Shown here: piece after piece, positions 46,142 through 55,735 of the stretch | How positions within the stretch are numbered: position 1 is the stretch's first letter | Layout of the letters: each line of letters opens with the position of its first letter | NCBI GenBank assembly: GCA_010909725.1 | Contig: JAACMV010000024.1 | Coordinates: 992,001-1,056,000 of the forward strand | From: Picochlorum sp. 'celeri' | Taxonomy: Eukaryota; Chlorophyta; Trebouxiophyceae | Direction of reading: 5' to 3' | Length of the DNA: 64,000 nt | Program-made: the position numbers and the translations under genes | The notes under the pieces: generated by a model | Database searches by the model: none | What the model was told of the DNA's origin: nothing | Seen by the model: the letters and a program-made list of their open reading frames with translations, nothing else

Positions 46142-49075
46142 ATGAAAGGAAGTGGAGTTGTAAAGAAAGCAGTTGGTAGGTCTAGGAAAAAGGGTGGTGT
46201 CAACGGGGTGGTGGATGGCGCTAAGCAACCCACAATGGCTGACCGGGTGATGAAGGAGCGTTTGGCTGCCCAGGGCAACGGAGAGTCAAACGAAAAGAGG
46301 AATGGTGAAAAAGGAGCATCGGTTCAGGAGGAGAAGGGCCATGATGAGGCTTTGGAGGTGAAGAAGGACAGCAAGTCAAGCACTCCCGTGTCAGCTACCG
46401 GTACACATAGTGAAGGGTCTGGGAAGAACAACGCCGATGATGGGATTATTGTTGCGGGGAAGGAGGTTGTAGGGAGGAAGATTGCGTTGTGGTCCAAGGA
46501 GAGAATGGATTGGCCAAAGGCAGAGATTGTGAGGTTCAAGCCTTCGTTTAAACAGCATTTGGTGCGGTACTTGGATCGGGAAGAGGGGTCTGTGAAGCAC
46601 AAGGAATCCTGGGTGGATTTATCTAAGAGTCGATTCCAGTGGCTTGGTCCTGTTCCAGAGGTTTGTCCTCCAAATCCATCGTATAGGAAAGCTCCAAAGC
46701 GAAAGGCAGCCATAGGGTACAAAGTGAAGGTATTTTGGCCTGGAATGGCAAAGTGGTATGTTGGAAAAGTATTGGATTATGATACAGATTCTAAAAAGCA
46801 TACTGTGAAGTATAAAGATGGAGATGTTCAGCAGATCTCACTTCGACATGAAGCAGTGCTGTATCTTGGCAAGGATGAGGAAGGGAAGGATCCATCTGGT
46901 GCGGTGGGGAAGAAGAGTGCGTCGGCGAAGAAAGAAGTGACTAGTGGTAGACAAGATGGAAATAATGTGGCTCAGAAGAAGCGAGGGAGGCCATTCAAAA
47001 ATCTGAAAGAATCTATAAAGGCTGAACAAAGAAATGAACAGCAAGCGCCCAAAAAGAGCAAACAAGTCGATTCGTCAAAGCAGTTGAAGGAATATCAACG
47101 CATACATAGCTTGAATCGAGAGATTGTGGGGGCTCGAGTTGCCATTTTTTGGAGTGGAGAGGGTACATACTTCAAGGTACGTTGCTGTGATGATGTCATG
47201 TATTAGCAGGCACTTCATGACACGATCGCTTGGTACGTGTAGGGTAAAATTGAGAAATATAATCCAAATGAAGATACACACTTGATATTCTACGATGACG
47301 GCGAGGTCGAATGGGTGAATTTGGCGACCAGCGAGTTCCGCTACCTCACTCCCCGCACAAGATCCACTGGTTGCAGCAAGGAATTCTTGAAAGCGATGGA
47401 AAACTTACGAGCAGAGCAGTATAAAACTTCTGAGGATATTGAAAACGATTCTGGAATGAAAGGAAGTGTGAAACCGGTTGAAACTATATCGCGGAGAGCC
47501 CCAGTCAAGGAGGCATGTGTATCTTGGCGGTTGTCTATTCGAGGTGCGGACAAGAAGTGGTATTTGGGGCAAGTCATCTCCTATCAGCGAGAATCGGACC
47601 TTCATTTGGTTTTATATGACGATGGAGAGCATGAAAGACTCCACTTACCAAGCGAGCTTATAGCATGGCATTGCTTGGCAAAGGATAGGAAGACTCCAGT
47701 ATTCCCAGGTAAGCACAAATCTGTCGACGTTCCAGTTGGCACAAAGGCTATTGGCTGGCGCATTGCTGTCTACTGGCCAATTGAGGACGAGTTTTTCCAT
47801 GGGGAAATAGTTGCATTTGATCCTGAAGAGGAAACGTATGAAGTGAACTATGATGATGGAGATGAAACTATCATCACCCTCGCTGATGACAAGGTCAAAT
47901 GGCTCTTCCCACCTGGAGTAAAATACGATAGAAAAGCAATATTGGAAAGGATGGAGACAAAGATGTATGACGAGTCAGACAATGATTCAGATGAAAAGTT
48001 CATCGTCAATAACAACATCTCCAGAACACAGGCAACAAAGAGGGGTGGTAAGAGAGGTCGGCCGAATACCTCTGGCATTCGGCGAAAATCTTCAGGGACA
48101 AAAGATTTGATGAATAAGCGATCGATGCCAATGCATGATAGCGGCAGAAGAGATGTGAGATTTATAGTCAGTGAGAAGCAAGACTTCCCTGTTGAGCCCA
48201 CCTTTGTCAGAAATATCACATCAACGCCATCATTTCCAGGTCTAGAAAAAAAGACTGATGAATCACCGTATCAGTGTGCTATTTCCGTGAAGATTTATTT
48301 GTCAGACTCATATAGGATGGGGGCTGACAAGGGAACTAACCTTGATGAAAGACGTGGCACACTGAATGATATCAACAAAATGATGAGAAGGGTACAACGA
48401 GCAGAGGAATCGCTTATGAAAGGGATTCCAACCTATCTTCCATCCAAATTGATTGAGCCAAACAAGCAAATGAATCTGACCGGAAACAAGAGAAATAGCA
48501 TTGGCAGCCCAAGGTCCAAAATGATTGTGAGGCGAAAGGTGGGCGCCTTCCAACCGATACTTGTCGATGATGACAGCGAATCGGATAATCTCAACAACTC
48601 GAGAGGAAATTTCACACCAAAGTACTCGCGTTTCCGACGCAGCAATCCATATGTGCCATTAACAGCATCTATTCCAAAACTTCCTCCAGAGTCAAGCAGT
48701 GGCTCATCATCTGACGAAGATGGCCTCAGCGACCTCGAAAGACAGCAGGTGTATAGGCCATTTATACAACCAGGAGGAAAAGTAAAACCACAGGCACATG
48801 AAGCGTGCATTTTCCCAGACAGTGAAAGCATTGTCCCTCCCAAATCACCAGAGGAACCCAGAATGGTAGCGCCAGACCATGCATTGGAACCTATAGAATC
48901 CCCATTTGGAGGTCCACCAGTAGCCCCTCAGTTGTTTGGGGATGAGGCAGATCTTGGTTTATCTCCCAACCCCTTGGAGCCTTCAGAGTCCATGGGAAAT
49001 CTCCTTGGCATGTCTCGAAACAGCTCTGGTGCATTATTGCTAACCCAACCCCTCCAAAACGATTTTCGATTATAA
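46142..49075 (+). CDS. Five-Tudor, double AT-hook chromatin protein (PDS5/agenet-like)
   Basis: Two exons, 46142-47176 and 47243-49075, with a 66-nt phase-0 GT-AG intron that splits the third Tudor repeat; 955 aa. The start is ATG 46142 (the frame opens earlier with TTG). Five related Tudor-like repeats are visible: about 108-165 ('GRKIALWSKERMDWPKAEIV'), 193-240 ('GYKVKVFWPGMAKWYVGKVL'), 329-377 ('GARVAIFWSGEGTYFKGKIE' across the splice), 431-494 ('KKWYLGQVISYQRESDLHLV') and 512-566 ('GWRIAVYWPIEDEFFHGEIV'). Each has the 'V-x-Y-D-D-G-D/E' strand. AT-hook-like KKRGRPF (about 278) and GKRGRPN (about 614) flank the block. The C-terminus is disordered and Ser/Pro-rich. It probably reads histone marks while holding AT-rich DNA; exact role unknown. 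TGTAA at 49092-49096. Confidence 0.85.
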
Positions 49076-49313
49076 TTAGAATTCGTATTCGTGTAAACAA
49101 CAGCACTAGCACTCTTTGTTTACAATAGGCCAGTCAGGATGGGCTTTCGCTTCAAACAGGTATGTTAATTCGTTGGCATACACCAGCTCAGTGCCATTAA
49201 GTAACATCTTTGTATTATATATATAGTATAAAAGTGAGCTAGAGATCGATACGGTGCGTCATTAGTAGTAATGGCATCCTCCTCAGAATGACCCATGTGG
49301 ACCACATGGAAGA

Positions 49314-49928
49314 ATGCGCGTCTGTCACCAAGGAATTCCCCACACCATCCGATATGTGACTCAACCATGTCAAATATGCAGGTTATGAAATTGATCGATG
49401 AGGAACTCAGTGAGCCATACTCAATATTCACCTATAGATACTTTTTGAGCCAGTGGCCATTCCTCTGCCATTTGGCCATCTCAGACACAGAGGAGGCATT
49501 CGGATGCATCATTGGGAAAATGGATCGACACAGAAATGGTCGAATGCGAGGGTATATTGGCATGCTGACGGTAAAGAAGGAATATAGGCATCTTGGAGTA
49601 GGTATGTCCCAATACTGCTGTACATGTCCCATGATGATGATGATGCACATATATGTATATATATACAGGGAGTACATTAGTCAAAGAATGTATAGCAGAA
49701 ATGATCAAACGAGGCTGCGAAGAAATAGTACTAGAGGCCGAGGCCACAAATATGGGGGCCCTCAGGCTTTACCAGAACCTAGGCTTCATTCGAGACAAAC
49801 GCCTTCGGCGGTATTACTTGAACGGAAACGATGCATATCGGCTCAAACTACTCATACCACCATTAACGCACGTTGACAGCCCGAGAGTAGACGATGTGAC
49901 CAATAGATTGGCAGGCATGATGACATGA
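49314..49928 (+). CDS. NAA30: N-alpha-acetyltransferase 30 (NatC catalytic subunit), 5' end unresolved
   Basis: The GNAT core is clear: 'VMKLIDEELSEPYSIFTYRY' (49382 on), 'GYIGMLTVKKEYRHLGVGST' across a 67-nt phase-1 intron (49602-49668), then 'EIVLEAEATNMGALRLYQNL' and 'GFIRDKRLRRYYLNGNDAYR'. NAA30 acetylates N-termini starting Met followed by a hydrophobic residue. The 5' end is a problem: the conserved strand 'TIRYV' (49344-49358) lies one base out of frame with the core, in the frame of ATG 49314. One missing base, or a 26-nt intron GTGACT...ATGCAG (49356-49381), would join them. The frame of the core itself is open to ATG 49295 but that N-terminus does not resemble the family. Confidence 0.82.
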
Positions 49929-49955
49929 TGATGATGATGACTCAGTCAACCATCC

Positions 49956-50353
49956 TCATGACTGCTTCCCTGGTTGCGTTAGCATCCATGCTGCAAAACA
50001 TGCTGGTGGAAATGCAATTATTGATACTGCTATGAATCCATTTGGATGAAAAGGAAGTGAGATGATGAGCGATCCATACTTGATGACAGCTCCTCCTACA
50101 TGCCAACCAGGAAGATTATTATTGGAATGCATCACCATGGCATACTATAAGAAGCAGGACCCTGTCATATCGTACCTACGACTGACACAGTAAATAGCTT
50201 TGCTAGATATGGAAGAGTATCGTCCACCTCAGAGGCATCTCGTTGAGGGACATTATCGCCTTGTTCTTCTTCTCCCAGAGCTGCAGGCTTTGTTTGGCAT
50301 GACTTGAATCTGGGCCTCTGTCCTGCATCATCAGAGATGCGCATGCTTTTCAT
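49956..50353 (-). CDS. Small predicted membrane protein, two exons
   Basis: Exon 1 50180-50353 (ATG 50353) and exon 2 49956-50144 can be joined by a GT-AG intron of only 35 nt (GTAGGT donor, TTATAG acceptor) in phase 0 to give 120 aa. The product has an acidic N-terminal half ('EVDDTLPYLAKLFTVSV') and a hydrophobic C-terminal half ('PGWHVGGAVIKYGSLIISLP', 'NGFIAVSIIAFPPACFAAWM'), reminiscent of short plastid membrane proteins of plants, but I cannot name a family. The intron is shorter than any secure intron in the window, so the model is tentative. Confidence 0.42.
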
Positions 50354-50600
50354 ACAATCAGATTATGTAATACTATTGATAAAAAGAGTACCTGGTATGT
50401 TCAAACGGTGGTTGATTGGACCGCTCCAACATCTTCCAACCGGAAATTGCCTCCTTACTATACTACAGCAATGCAACTGCATTCTCTTCTATGTATTACA
50501 GAGACAAAAAAATATCAAAAAAATACCACAATGCTCCATAGTCGAGGCTTCTTCTTTACAATGTTTGATGTTTGAAATCCCCAAGATGATTGGGGATTCC

Positions 50601-51173
50601 TCAGTGAGCATTGACATACTTGATGCGGGATGGATGCTGATCAATCTCTGATGTGCGATTATACGGTGTCCAGACAGGCTCACCAACAAACAGCCTGAGA
50701 GCTTTGATGTAGTTGCCTTGATCCAATGTAAATCTGTGATAAATCCCTTCTGGCAGGACAATCAAATCTCCTGCTTTGCACGATATTCTAATCCATTGAT
50801 CATCCCCATCTCGTACATCAAAATATCCACTTCCATCTAATACGTATCGAATCTCTTCATCGGTATGGATGTGTTCCTCATAAAAGGCCTTGATCTTTTC
50901 ATCATATCCTGGGAGGGTATCTGGTGAGATATCGACAGTATCCTCGTACGAGTATCCTCTCACTTTGCGGATAGCCTTGAGTTTTGGATCTTCTGGGTAC
51001 GATGAAGGGTCCATGCTCCAGTACAAGACGCCCAAAGACTGCAAGGTTTCTAAAGAGCAAGGTTTGTTTGGAGACTGCTTGTGTTCCAACCTTTGGTCTG
51101 TGGATGTATCGTCATCCATATACCATGCTTCAATAGAAGCAGTTGATGGGTTTTCAGGCTGCAAATATTCCAT
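50601..51173 (-). CDS. Acireductone dioxygenase (ARD, cupin)
   Basis: 190 aa from ATG 51173. Family segments: '[20 protein letters not shown]', '[20 protein letters not shown]', '[20 protein letters not shown]', the metal-binding cupin '[20 protein letters not shown]' (His-x-His...Glu), '[17 protein letters not shown]' (fourth ligand His), and '[16 protein letters not shown]'. It oxidises the acireductone made by DEP1; with Fe2+ it yields the methionine precursor. An alternative start is ATG 51279 with a 48-nt first exon ([16 protein letters not shown]) and a 40-nt intron (51192-51231, GTATGC...CAACAG, phase 0), which would add 22 residues; such a short intron is unusual here. Confidence 0.93.
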   Translation of the reverse strand: MEYLQPENPSTASIEAWYMDDDTSTDQRLEHKQSPNKPCSLETLQSLGVLYWSMDPSSYPEDPKLKAIRKVRGYSYEDTVDISPDTLPGYDEKIKAFYEEHIHTDEEIRYVLDGSGYFDVRDGDDQWIRISCKAGDLIVLPEGIYHRFTLDQGNYIKALRLFVGEPVWTPYNRTSEIDQHPSRIKYVNAH

Positions 51174-51823
51174 GCATGGCGTTGGAAATGACTGTTGTGT
51201 TTTTGTTCCATCAATCTCATACAACGCATACCTGTGCCAATGCGGCTTCCTGCTCGGTTATCTGCATAGAATCGGTCATTGTCGTTGTTTATTTTTCTGA
51301 ATCAACAGATATGCATGGATGTGGCTGGCTCGTCACGAGGACTGGTTCGTTACCGTTGTTTTCTTTTTAAGGAACTTGGGTCTGCTGACGTGGAAGACTG
51401 GGTTCTTCTTGTGTCTCGTTCCCTGGCGTATCTGTTGGATCGAGATCGAGATTCACGAGGAGTACGCAACAACAGCGTATCGCGTTGTTGTGTCCAAGGG
51501 CGTTCGGTGGGTCGTGGGCCGTTCAGATCAGAGAATGATGGCACGGCAGTACTGCCAGATGGCTCGTCCCCCCATCTGGATCTACTTGCCCCTCTGTCCG
51601 ATCTGGAGGCGATGATGCATTCAAATGTCTTGGGCTTTCTCTGGATTCCAGCAGATCTAAATATCATAAAATACCATATAGAAGATATTGCGCTATTACG
51701 AATCGCATAGTAACGCCACAAGTTTGTGTAACGTGGGTCTGAACTGTCTTCCTGACAACCGCCGCGGACTCGAGTTAAAGTGTGAAACGATCTGACACTG
51801 CATTGCTGGATCTGCTTTGCAAG
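51174..51823. promoter_or_regulatory. Divergent intergenic region, ARD / deacetylase
   Basis: 650 bp. Contains overlapping long open frames on both strands (51279-51710 plus; 51350-52141 minus, Arg/Ser-rich) with no recognised product. The minus frame runs antisense through the deacetylase signal peptide and is probably not a gene. Confidence 0.35.
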
Positions 51824-52807
51824 ATGCATTCTTTGCTTGTTGTTGTTGTACTTGTTAGCGTTGCTGCCTTTGGTGGAGTAGCACGAGCGTTTCCAGTCTC
51901 GTGGAAGGCGCCTGGTAACTTGAGGACAGGGGATGTGCCCCAGTTCATCTTGTTCACTCACGATGATAACACTGACTCTCGATCCTCTGGCTTCGTGACG
52001 GATGTGACAAAGAACTTTAAGAATCCTAACGGATGCCAAATTAATGCGGCATTTTACACGACGGAGCGATACAGTGACTGCAACACTGTGAAGAAGATGT
52101 ATAATGAAGGGCACGAGATTGGAGGTCATTCTGTGACGCATAGGAATCTGAAGAAACTTTCAGAGTCTGAGAAGAAGAGGGAAGTGTCTCAAGTGAGAGA
52201 TTGGTTGATTAATACCTGCGGTATTCCAGCAAAAGATGTGAGGGGATGGCGATCACCATACTTGTCTGATGACAAGAATGTGAGAAACTACCTTGAGCAA
52301 GCTGGATATGAGTACGATACATCTCTTCCTGAGTACTTTAATTCAAATACTTCTCCAAAACCTGGAAGAAGACTCTGGCCATATTCATTGAAGAATGGAA
52401 TCAAGCAGACTGATTCATGCAGATATTTTGGTTCCAATCTGAACAAGTGTGACAAGAATGAGAAGCACAATTTGATTGAAATTCCAATGTGGATGTACCA
52501 AAAGTCTCCTAATAGACCAGCGACTAAAAATCTCATGGATCCACCAAATGCATACCAAGTTTTGAAGGCAGAGTTTAGAAGAAATTACAAGGCTCATCGT
52601 ACACCAATGGGAATTTGGACACATTCAACGTCGACAAATTTCCTTAACAAGGCAAAGAATCGCGCAGAGATTAAAAAGTTCTTATCATATGCATTGAAGA
52701 AAAAGAATACATGGGTGGTGACGCCTAGTCAGTTGTTGGATTGGATGGCAAACCCAGTACCTGTCAGTCAAATGCCCCAATTCATGTCAAAATACAAATG
52801 CAGCTAA
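51824..52807 (+). CDS. Secreted polysaccharide (chitin) deacetylase-like protein
   Basis: 327 aa from ATG 51824, single exon. Residues 1-22 are a signal peptide (MHSLLVVVVLVSVAAFGGVA, cleavage after ARA). The NodB-type catalytic domain starts 'VPQFILFTHDDNTDS': the usual TFDD motif 1 is THDD, keeping the metal-binding Asp; motif 2 is 'GHEIGGHSVTHRNL' with both His; motif 3 is 'VRGWRSPYL' (Arg-x-Pro-Tyr). 'ALKKKNTWVVTPSQLLDWM' ends the fold. This version, with 'NGCQINAAFYTT' and 'GHEIGGHSVTH', looks more like arthropod/animal-type CDA-like proteins than like bacterial NodB. It would act outside the cell on chitin or another N-acetylated glycan. Eight or so Cys suggest disulfides. Confidence 0.88.
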   Translation: MHSLLVVVVLVSVAAFGGVARAFPVSWKAPGNLRTGDVPQFILFTHDDNTDSRSSGFVTDVTKNFKNPNGCQINAAFYTTERYSDCNTVKKMYNEGHEIGGHSVTHRNLKKLSESEKKREVSQVRDWLINTCGIPAKDVRGWRSPYLSDDKNVRNYLEQAGYEYDTSLPEYFNSNTSPKPGRRLWPYSLKNGIKQTDSCRYFGSNLNKCDKNEKHNLIEIPMWMYQKSPNRPATKNLMDPPNAYQVLKAEFRRNYKAHRTPMGIWTHSTSTNFLNKAKNRAEIKKFLSYALKKKNTWVVTPSQLLDWMANPVPVSQMPQFMSKYKCS

Positions 52808-52883
52808 ACAAGAAATTTTTGCTTCTGAAAATTTACAAAATACGTCGTTATTTATGTTTCATGAGAATCGTTTAAAAATCTAT

Positions 52884-55202
52884 CTATTCTCCAGTTGTCA
52901 TCTGATCATCCCTCGATTGGACTGCAAGCTCTTTCTCAGCATTGTCATCGCTGCCATCTTCATCATTGCTGCCAATTGCATTTTTTAATACGCCACTAAT
53001 ATTCGCGAAAATGCCACCAGCTTCATCGTCATCTCCACTTTCCCTTTCAAAATATCCTGCTCTATCTTTGAAGGTATAGATGTCTTGCATGCTAGAAGAT
53101 CCTTCCCCTTTGGTAGAGGATTTATGTGACTCGCTGGCTTCCCCAGCTAGTAAGCCTGCTAATTCATGGCTTCGCTGCTCCATATCACCTCGCATTGCCT
53201 GGGTCACGGGTAAAATCAAATTTGGATCCCAACCCAAGCCAAGAGACAACCTTGCGCCCAAAGAGAGACCAGCCTCAGCTTCAGACAGGATGACTTCATC
53301 TGCTCCAGCAGCTTCCAATTCTGATGCATGTTTCAGATCTATCGCTCTAGCCATGATTGGAACATCAGGGAAGGCACTGCGCAACGATGCTACTGCTGAT
53401 ACCGATCTTTGTCGTGCTGCATAACACACAGCAATGCTTTTTGGAGTCTCAATGCCTGCTGCGTGGAGCACCTTGGGGCGAGTTGCATCTCCATACAGAA
53501 CATTGAAACCTGCCTCTTGTGCAGCAATCACGCGGGGAACCGTCAAGTCGAATGCGACATAAGACGTATCAAGAAGCTCAAATATATTAGCTACTGCCTG
53601 GCCGACGTCGCCAAAACCGCAGACCAGAACTGGATCTTCAATGTTAAATCCCTCAGTCCCTTTAGACACATCATCTGCTTGGCTCTCAACAAATTTAGCC
53701 ACAAAACTTCCAGCTTCTGAAAGTAGTGGTGTCACAGCCATGGATAAAACAACAACAATAATGAGCAGCTTGTTCAACTCTTCGGGTAATACTTTCAACT
53801 GAGACGCTAATGCGAGTAAAACAAATGCAAATTCCCCACCCTGAGACAAAATGAATCCAGTCTTCACAGAATCTGACCGAGACAAGCCTACCGAAGGTCC
53901 CACCGCAGTAATTAAAGTAGCTTTAAGTGCTATAAGTCCAGCAAAGAGACTAAGCACTGTCGGCCACTCACGAATCAAGAGCGCCAAATCCAGTGATGCA
54001 CCTGTTGTCACAAAAAACAGGCCCAACAGCAAACCTCTAAATGGCTGAATATCAGCTTCAACTTGAGCTTTGAAATTCGTCTCAGAAAGTAATACACCTG
54101 ATACGAAAGCTCCCAACGTATCCGAAAAACCAAGTTTCTGCGTGAGTAGTGATGCACCAGTTACTGACAATAAACTCAATGAAATAAAAACTTCGTCTGA
54201 TTTTGACGCAGCAGCCACCTCAAATACCCTCCTCAAAAATGTCCGGCCACCAAGTAATACCAATCCTATTCCACCAAAGGTTTTCAAAATTGTAGGAGCC
54301 AACTGAGAAATAAGCTGACCATTTGATGCTATATCAGAAATGTCAGCCCCACCCTGCCCCTCAATCAAAGGGAGCAGAACAAGAAATGGAATCGTTGCAA
54401 TATCCTGAAACAAGAGAATTCCGAGTGTTGCTTGTCCAGAATTGGAACCAAGCTCGTTCTTCTCCTTCAGCAGTTGCAGTACAAATGCTGAGGAGGAAAG
54501 AGACAGGGCCACAGCAATAACAACTGCCTCATCCACAGTCTTCAATTCTGCCAAGGAGGGAGGCGCATGCATCACCTTCTCCAACAATGTTGACATGATT
54601 CCATGTCCAGGAGGCAGTGAAACCGCAAGGAACGCAGCCGTCGTCAACAACATCTGCAATGACCCTAATCCAAAGGCATACTTTGCCAATCTCTTGAGTT
54701 TATCAATCGACAATTCCAGTCCCATCTCAAACAATAGAAACAAAACTCCCAACTCTGACAATTTTTCAATCTCAGATACATCTCTAAATAATCCCAACTG
54801 TCCCATGACGACCCCAGCAAACAAATATCCCAGCACAGGACTCTGATTTGCCGACTTGAAAATCGGAACAACCAAGACTGTGGCACCCAAAAACAATAAA
54901 AAATCAGAACCCAGCGCCACGAGAGCATCTGGAGACGCATGTGGAACCCATGTAGCTTGTTTTATATCATATCCTCTGCTATTTCTACGATAATGCCCTG
55001 CCAGCCTCGAGTGCCGAGTCGTCACAAAGGAATGGGTAACACCACCAACAGCAGCAGTTGAGCACCGACGGGTCTGACGATATGCTTCGCCAACTACAGG
55101 ACAGCCAACCAATCTCTGCCCCACATGACCAGTGCTACAGCCATGGCATGCCCTCCCGTGAGAAGACATGCGCAGACTCACTCCACATCCCGTCCCGAAC
55201 AT
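52884..55202 (-). CDS. K+ efflux antiporter with KTN domain (KEA family, chloroplast)
   Basis: 772 aa from ATG 55202, intronless. Residues 1-90 are Arg/Ser/His-rich without a hydrophobic signal, a chloroplast transit peptide. The CPA2 antiporter block (about 95-490) has 'SPVLGYLFAGVVMGQLGLFR', 'ELGVLFLLFEMGLELSIDKL', 'ALSLSSSAFVLQLLKEKNEL', 'GQATLGILLFQDIATIPFLV' (conserved QD pair), 'SLLSVTGASLLTQKLGFSDT' and 'GFILSQGGEFAFVLLALASQ'. Then comes a KTN/RCK nucleotide-binding domain (about 518-640, 'DPVLVCGFGDVGQAVANIFE', GxGxxG) and a regulatory tail. KEA1/2 act in the envelope and KEA3 in the thylakoid, where it vents the proton gradient; without the long KEA1/2 N-terminal coiled coil this is closer to KEA3. 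A reverse TGTAA lies at 52833-52837. Confidence 0.9.
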   Translation of the reverse strand: MFGTGCGVSLRMSSHGRACHGCSTGHVGQRLVGCPVVGEAYRQTRRCSTAAVGGVTHSFVTTRHSRLAGHYRRNSRGYDIKQATWVPHASPDALVALGSDFLLFLGATVLVVPIFKSANQSPVLGYLFAGVVMGQLGLFRDVSEIEKLSELGVLFLLFEMGLELSIDKLKRLAKYAFGLGSLQMLLTTAAFLAVSLPPGHGIMSTLLEKVMHAPPSLAELKTVDEAVVIAVALSLSSSAFVLQLLKEKNELGSNSGQATLGILLFQDIATIPFLVLLPLIEGQGGADISDIASNGQLISQLAPTILKTFGGIGLVLLGGRTFLRRVFEVAAASKSDEVFISLSLLSVTGASLLTQKLGFSDTLGAFVSGVLLSETNFKAQVEADIQPFRGLLLGLFFVTTGASLDLALLIREWPTVLSLFAGLIALKATLITAVGPSVGLSRSDSVKTGFILSQGGEFAFVLLALASQLKVLPEELNKLLIIVVVLSMAVTPLLSEAGSFVAKFVESQADDVSKGTEGFNIEDPVLVCGFGDVGQAVANIFELLDTSYVAFDLTVPRVIAAQEAGFNVLYGDATRPKVLHAAGIETPKSIAVCYAARQRSVSAVASLRSAFPDVPIMARAIDLKHASELEAAGADEVILSEAEAGLSLGARLSLGLGWDPNLILPVTQAMRGDMEQRSHELAGLLAGEASESHKSSTKGEGSSSMQDIYTFKDRAGYFERESGDDDEAGGIFANISGVLKNAIGSNDEDGSDDNAEKELAVQSRDDQMTTGE

Positions 55203-55735
55203 CCTCTCACTGTTGCTCCTTCCTCACTTCTGTCGCGTCAAAATTGGTTCAATCCTTGGAATATTGCCATACAAGAGTCAAGATTGATTCATTGTCGCTC
55301 TCTGTAAAGTACTCCGCGTGTGGCTATGTTATCGATATCCGCAGGTTTCAAAGAATTAACGAGTATTTCAGATGGCATACATCTGTATGCGCATGGTAAT
55401 ATATTTTTAGGCCTACAAGAAGGTTTTCTGTCGCATTTAGAGGGGACATTGTCGCGTTTTGGCGAGGTTGTTCTTAATATAGATATTAAGCAATATTCCC
55501 TTGCTGAAACCAAATATCTGGATTACGCTACTCGCCATCATGTCGGTATCCCGAGGAATTGCGCATTTTGATATTGCGTAATATCTTCGGTTTTACAAGT
55601 ATGTTTTGGAATTGCGAATAGTAGAGAAGGAATTGCTCGGCGAGCCATGGCACGAGCACGCGTGCTTTTGTAACTACTTCTTGTTCTGATACTCATACCC
55701 TTGGTATTCAACGTTTTTATTTATTTCCGTCATCC
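55203..55735. promoter_or_regulatory. Divergent intergenic region, KEA / MCTP-like gene
   Basis: 533 bp between divergent starts. Short frames (55320-55571 plus) show no recognisable similarity. No RNA gene seen. Confidence 0.35.

Noticed and set aside
49621..49660. ATG/TGA-rich short repeat (ATGATGATGATG) as a microsatellite of interest
   Set aside because: Short simple repeat inside a small intron; a similar run near 49925 is equally unremarkable.
51350..52141. 263-codon minus-strand open frame, Arg/Ser-rich C-terminus
   Set aside because: Runs antisense through the secure deacetylase gene and its signal peptide; begins at a GTG-type or internal codon and has no recognised domain.
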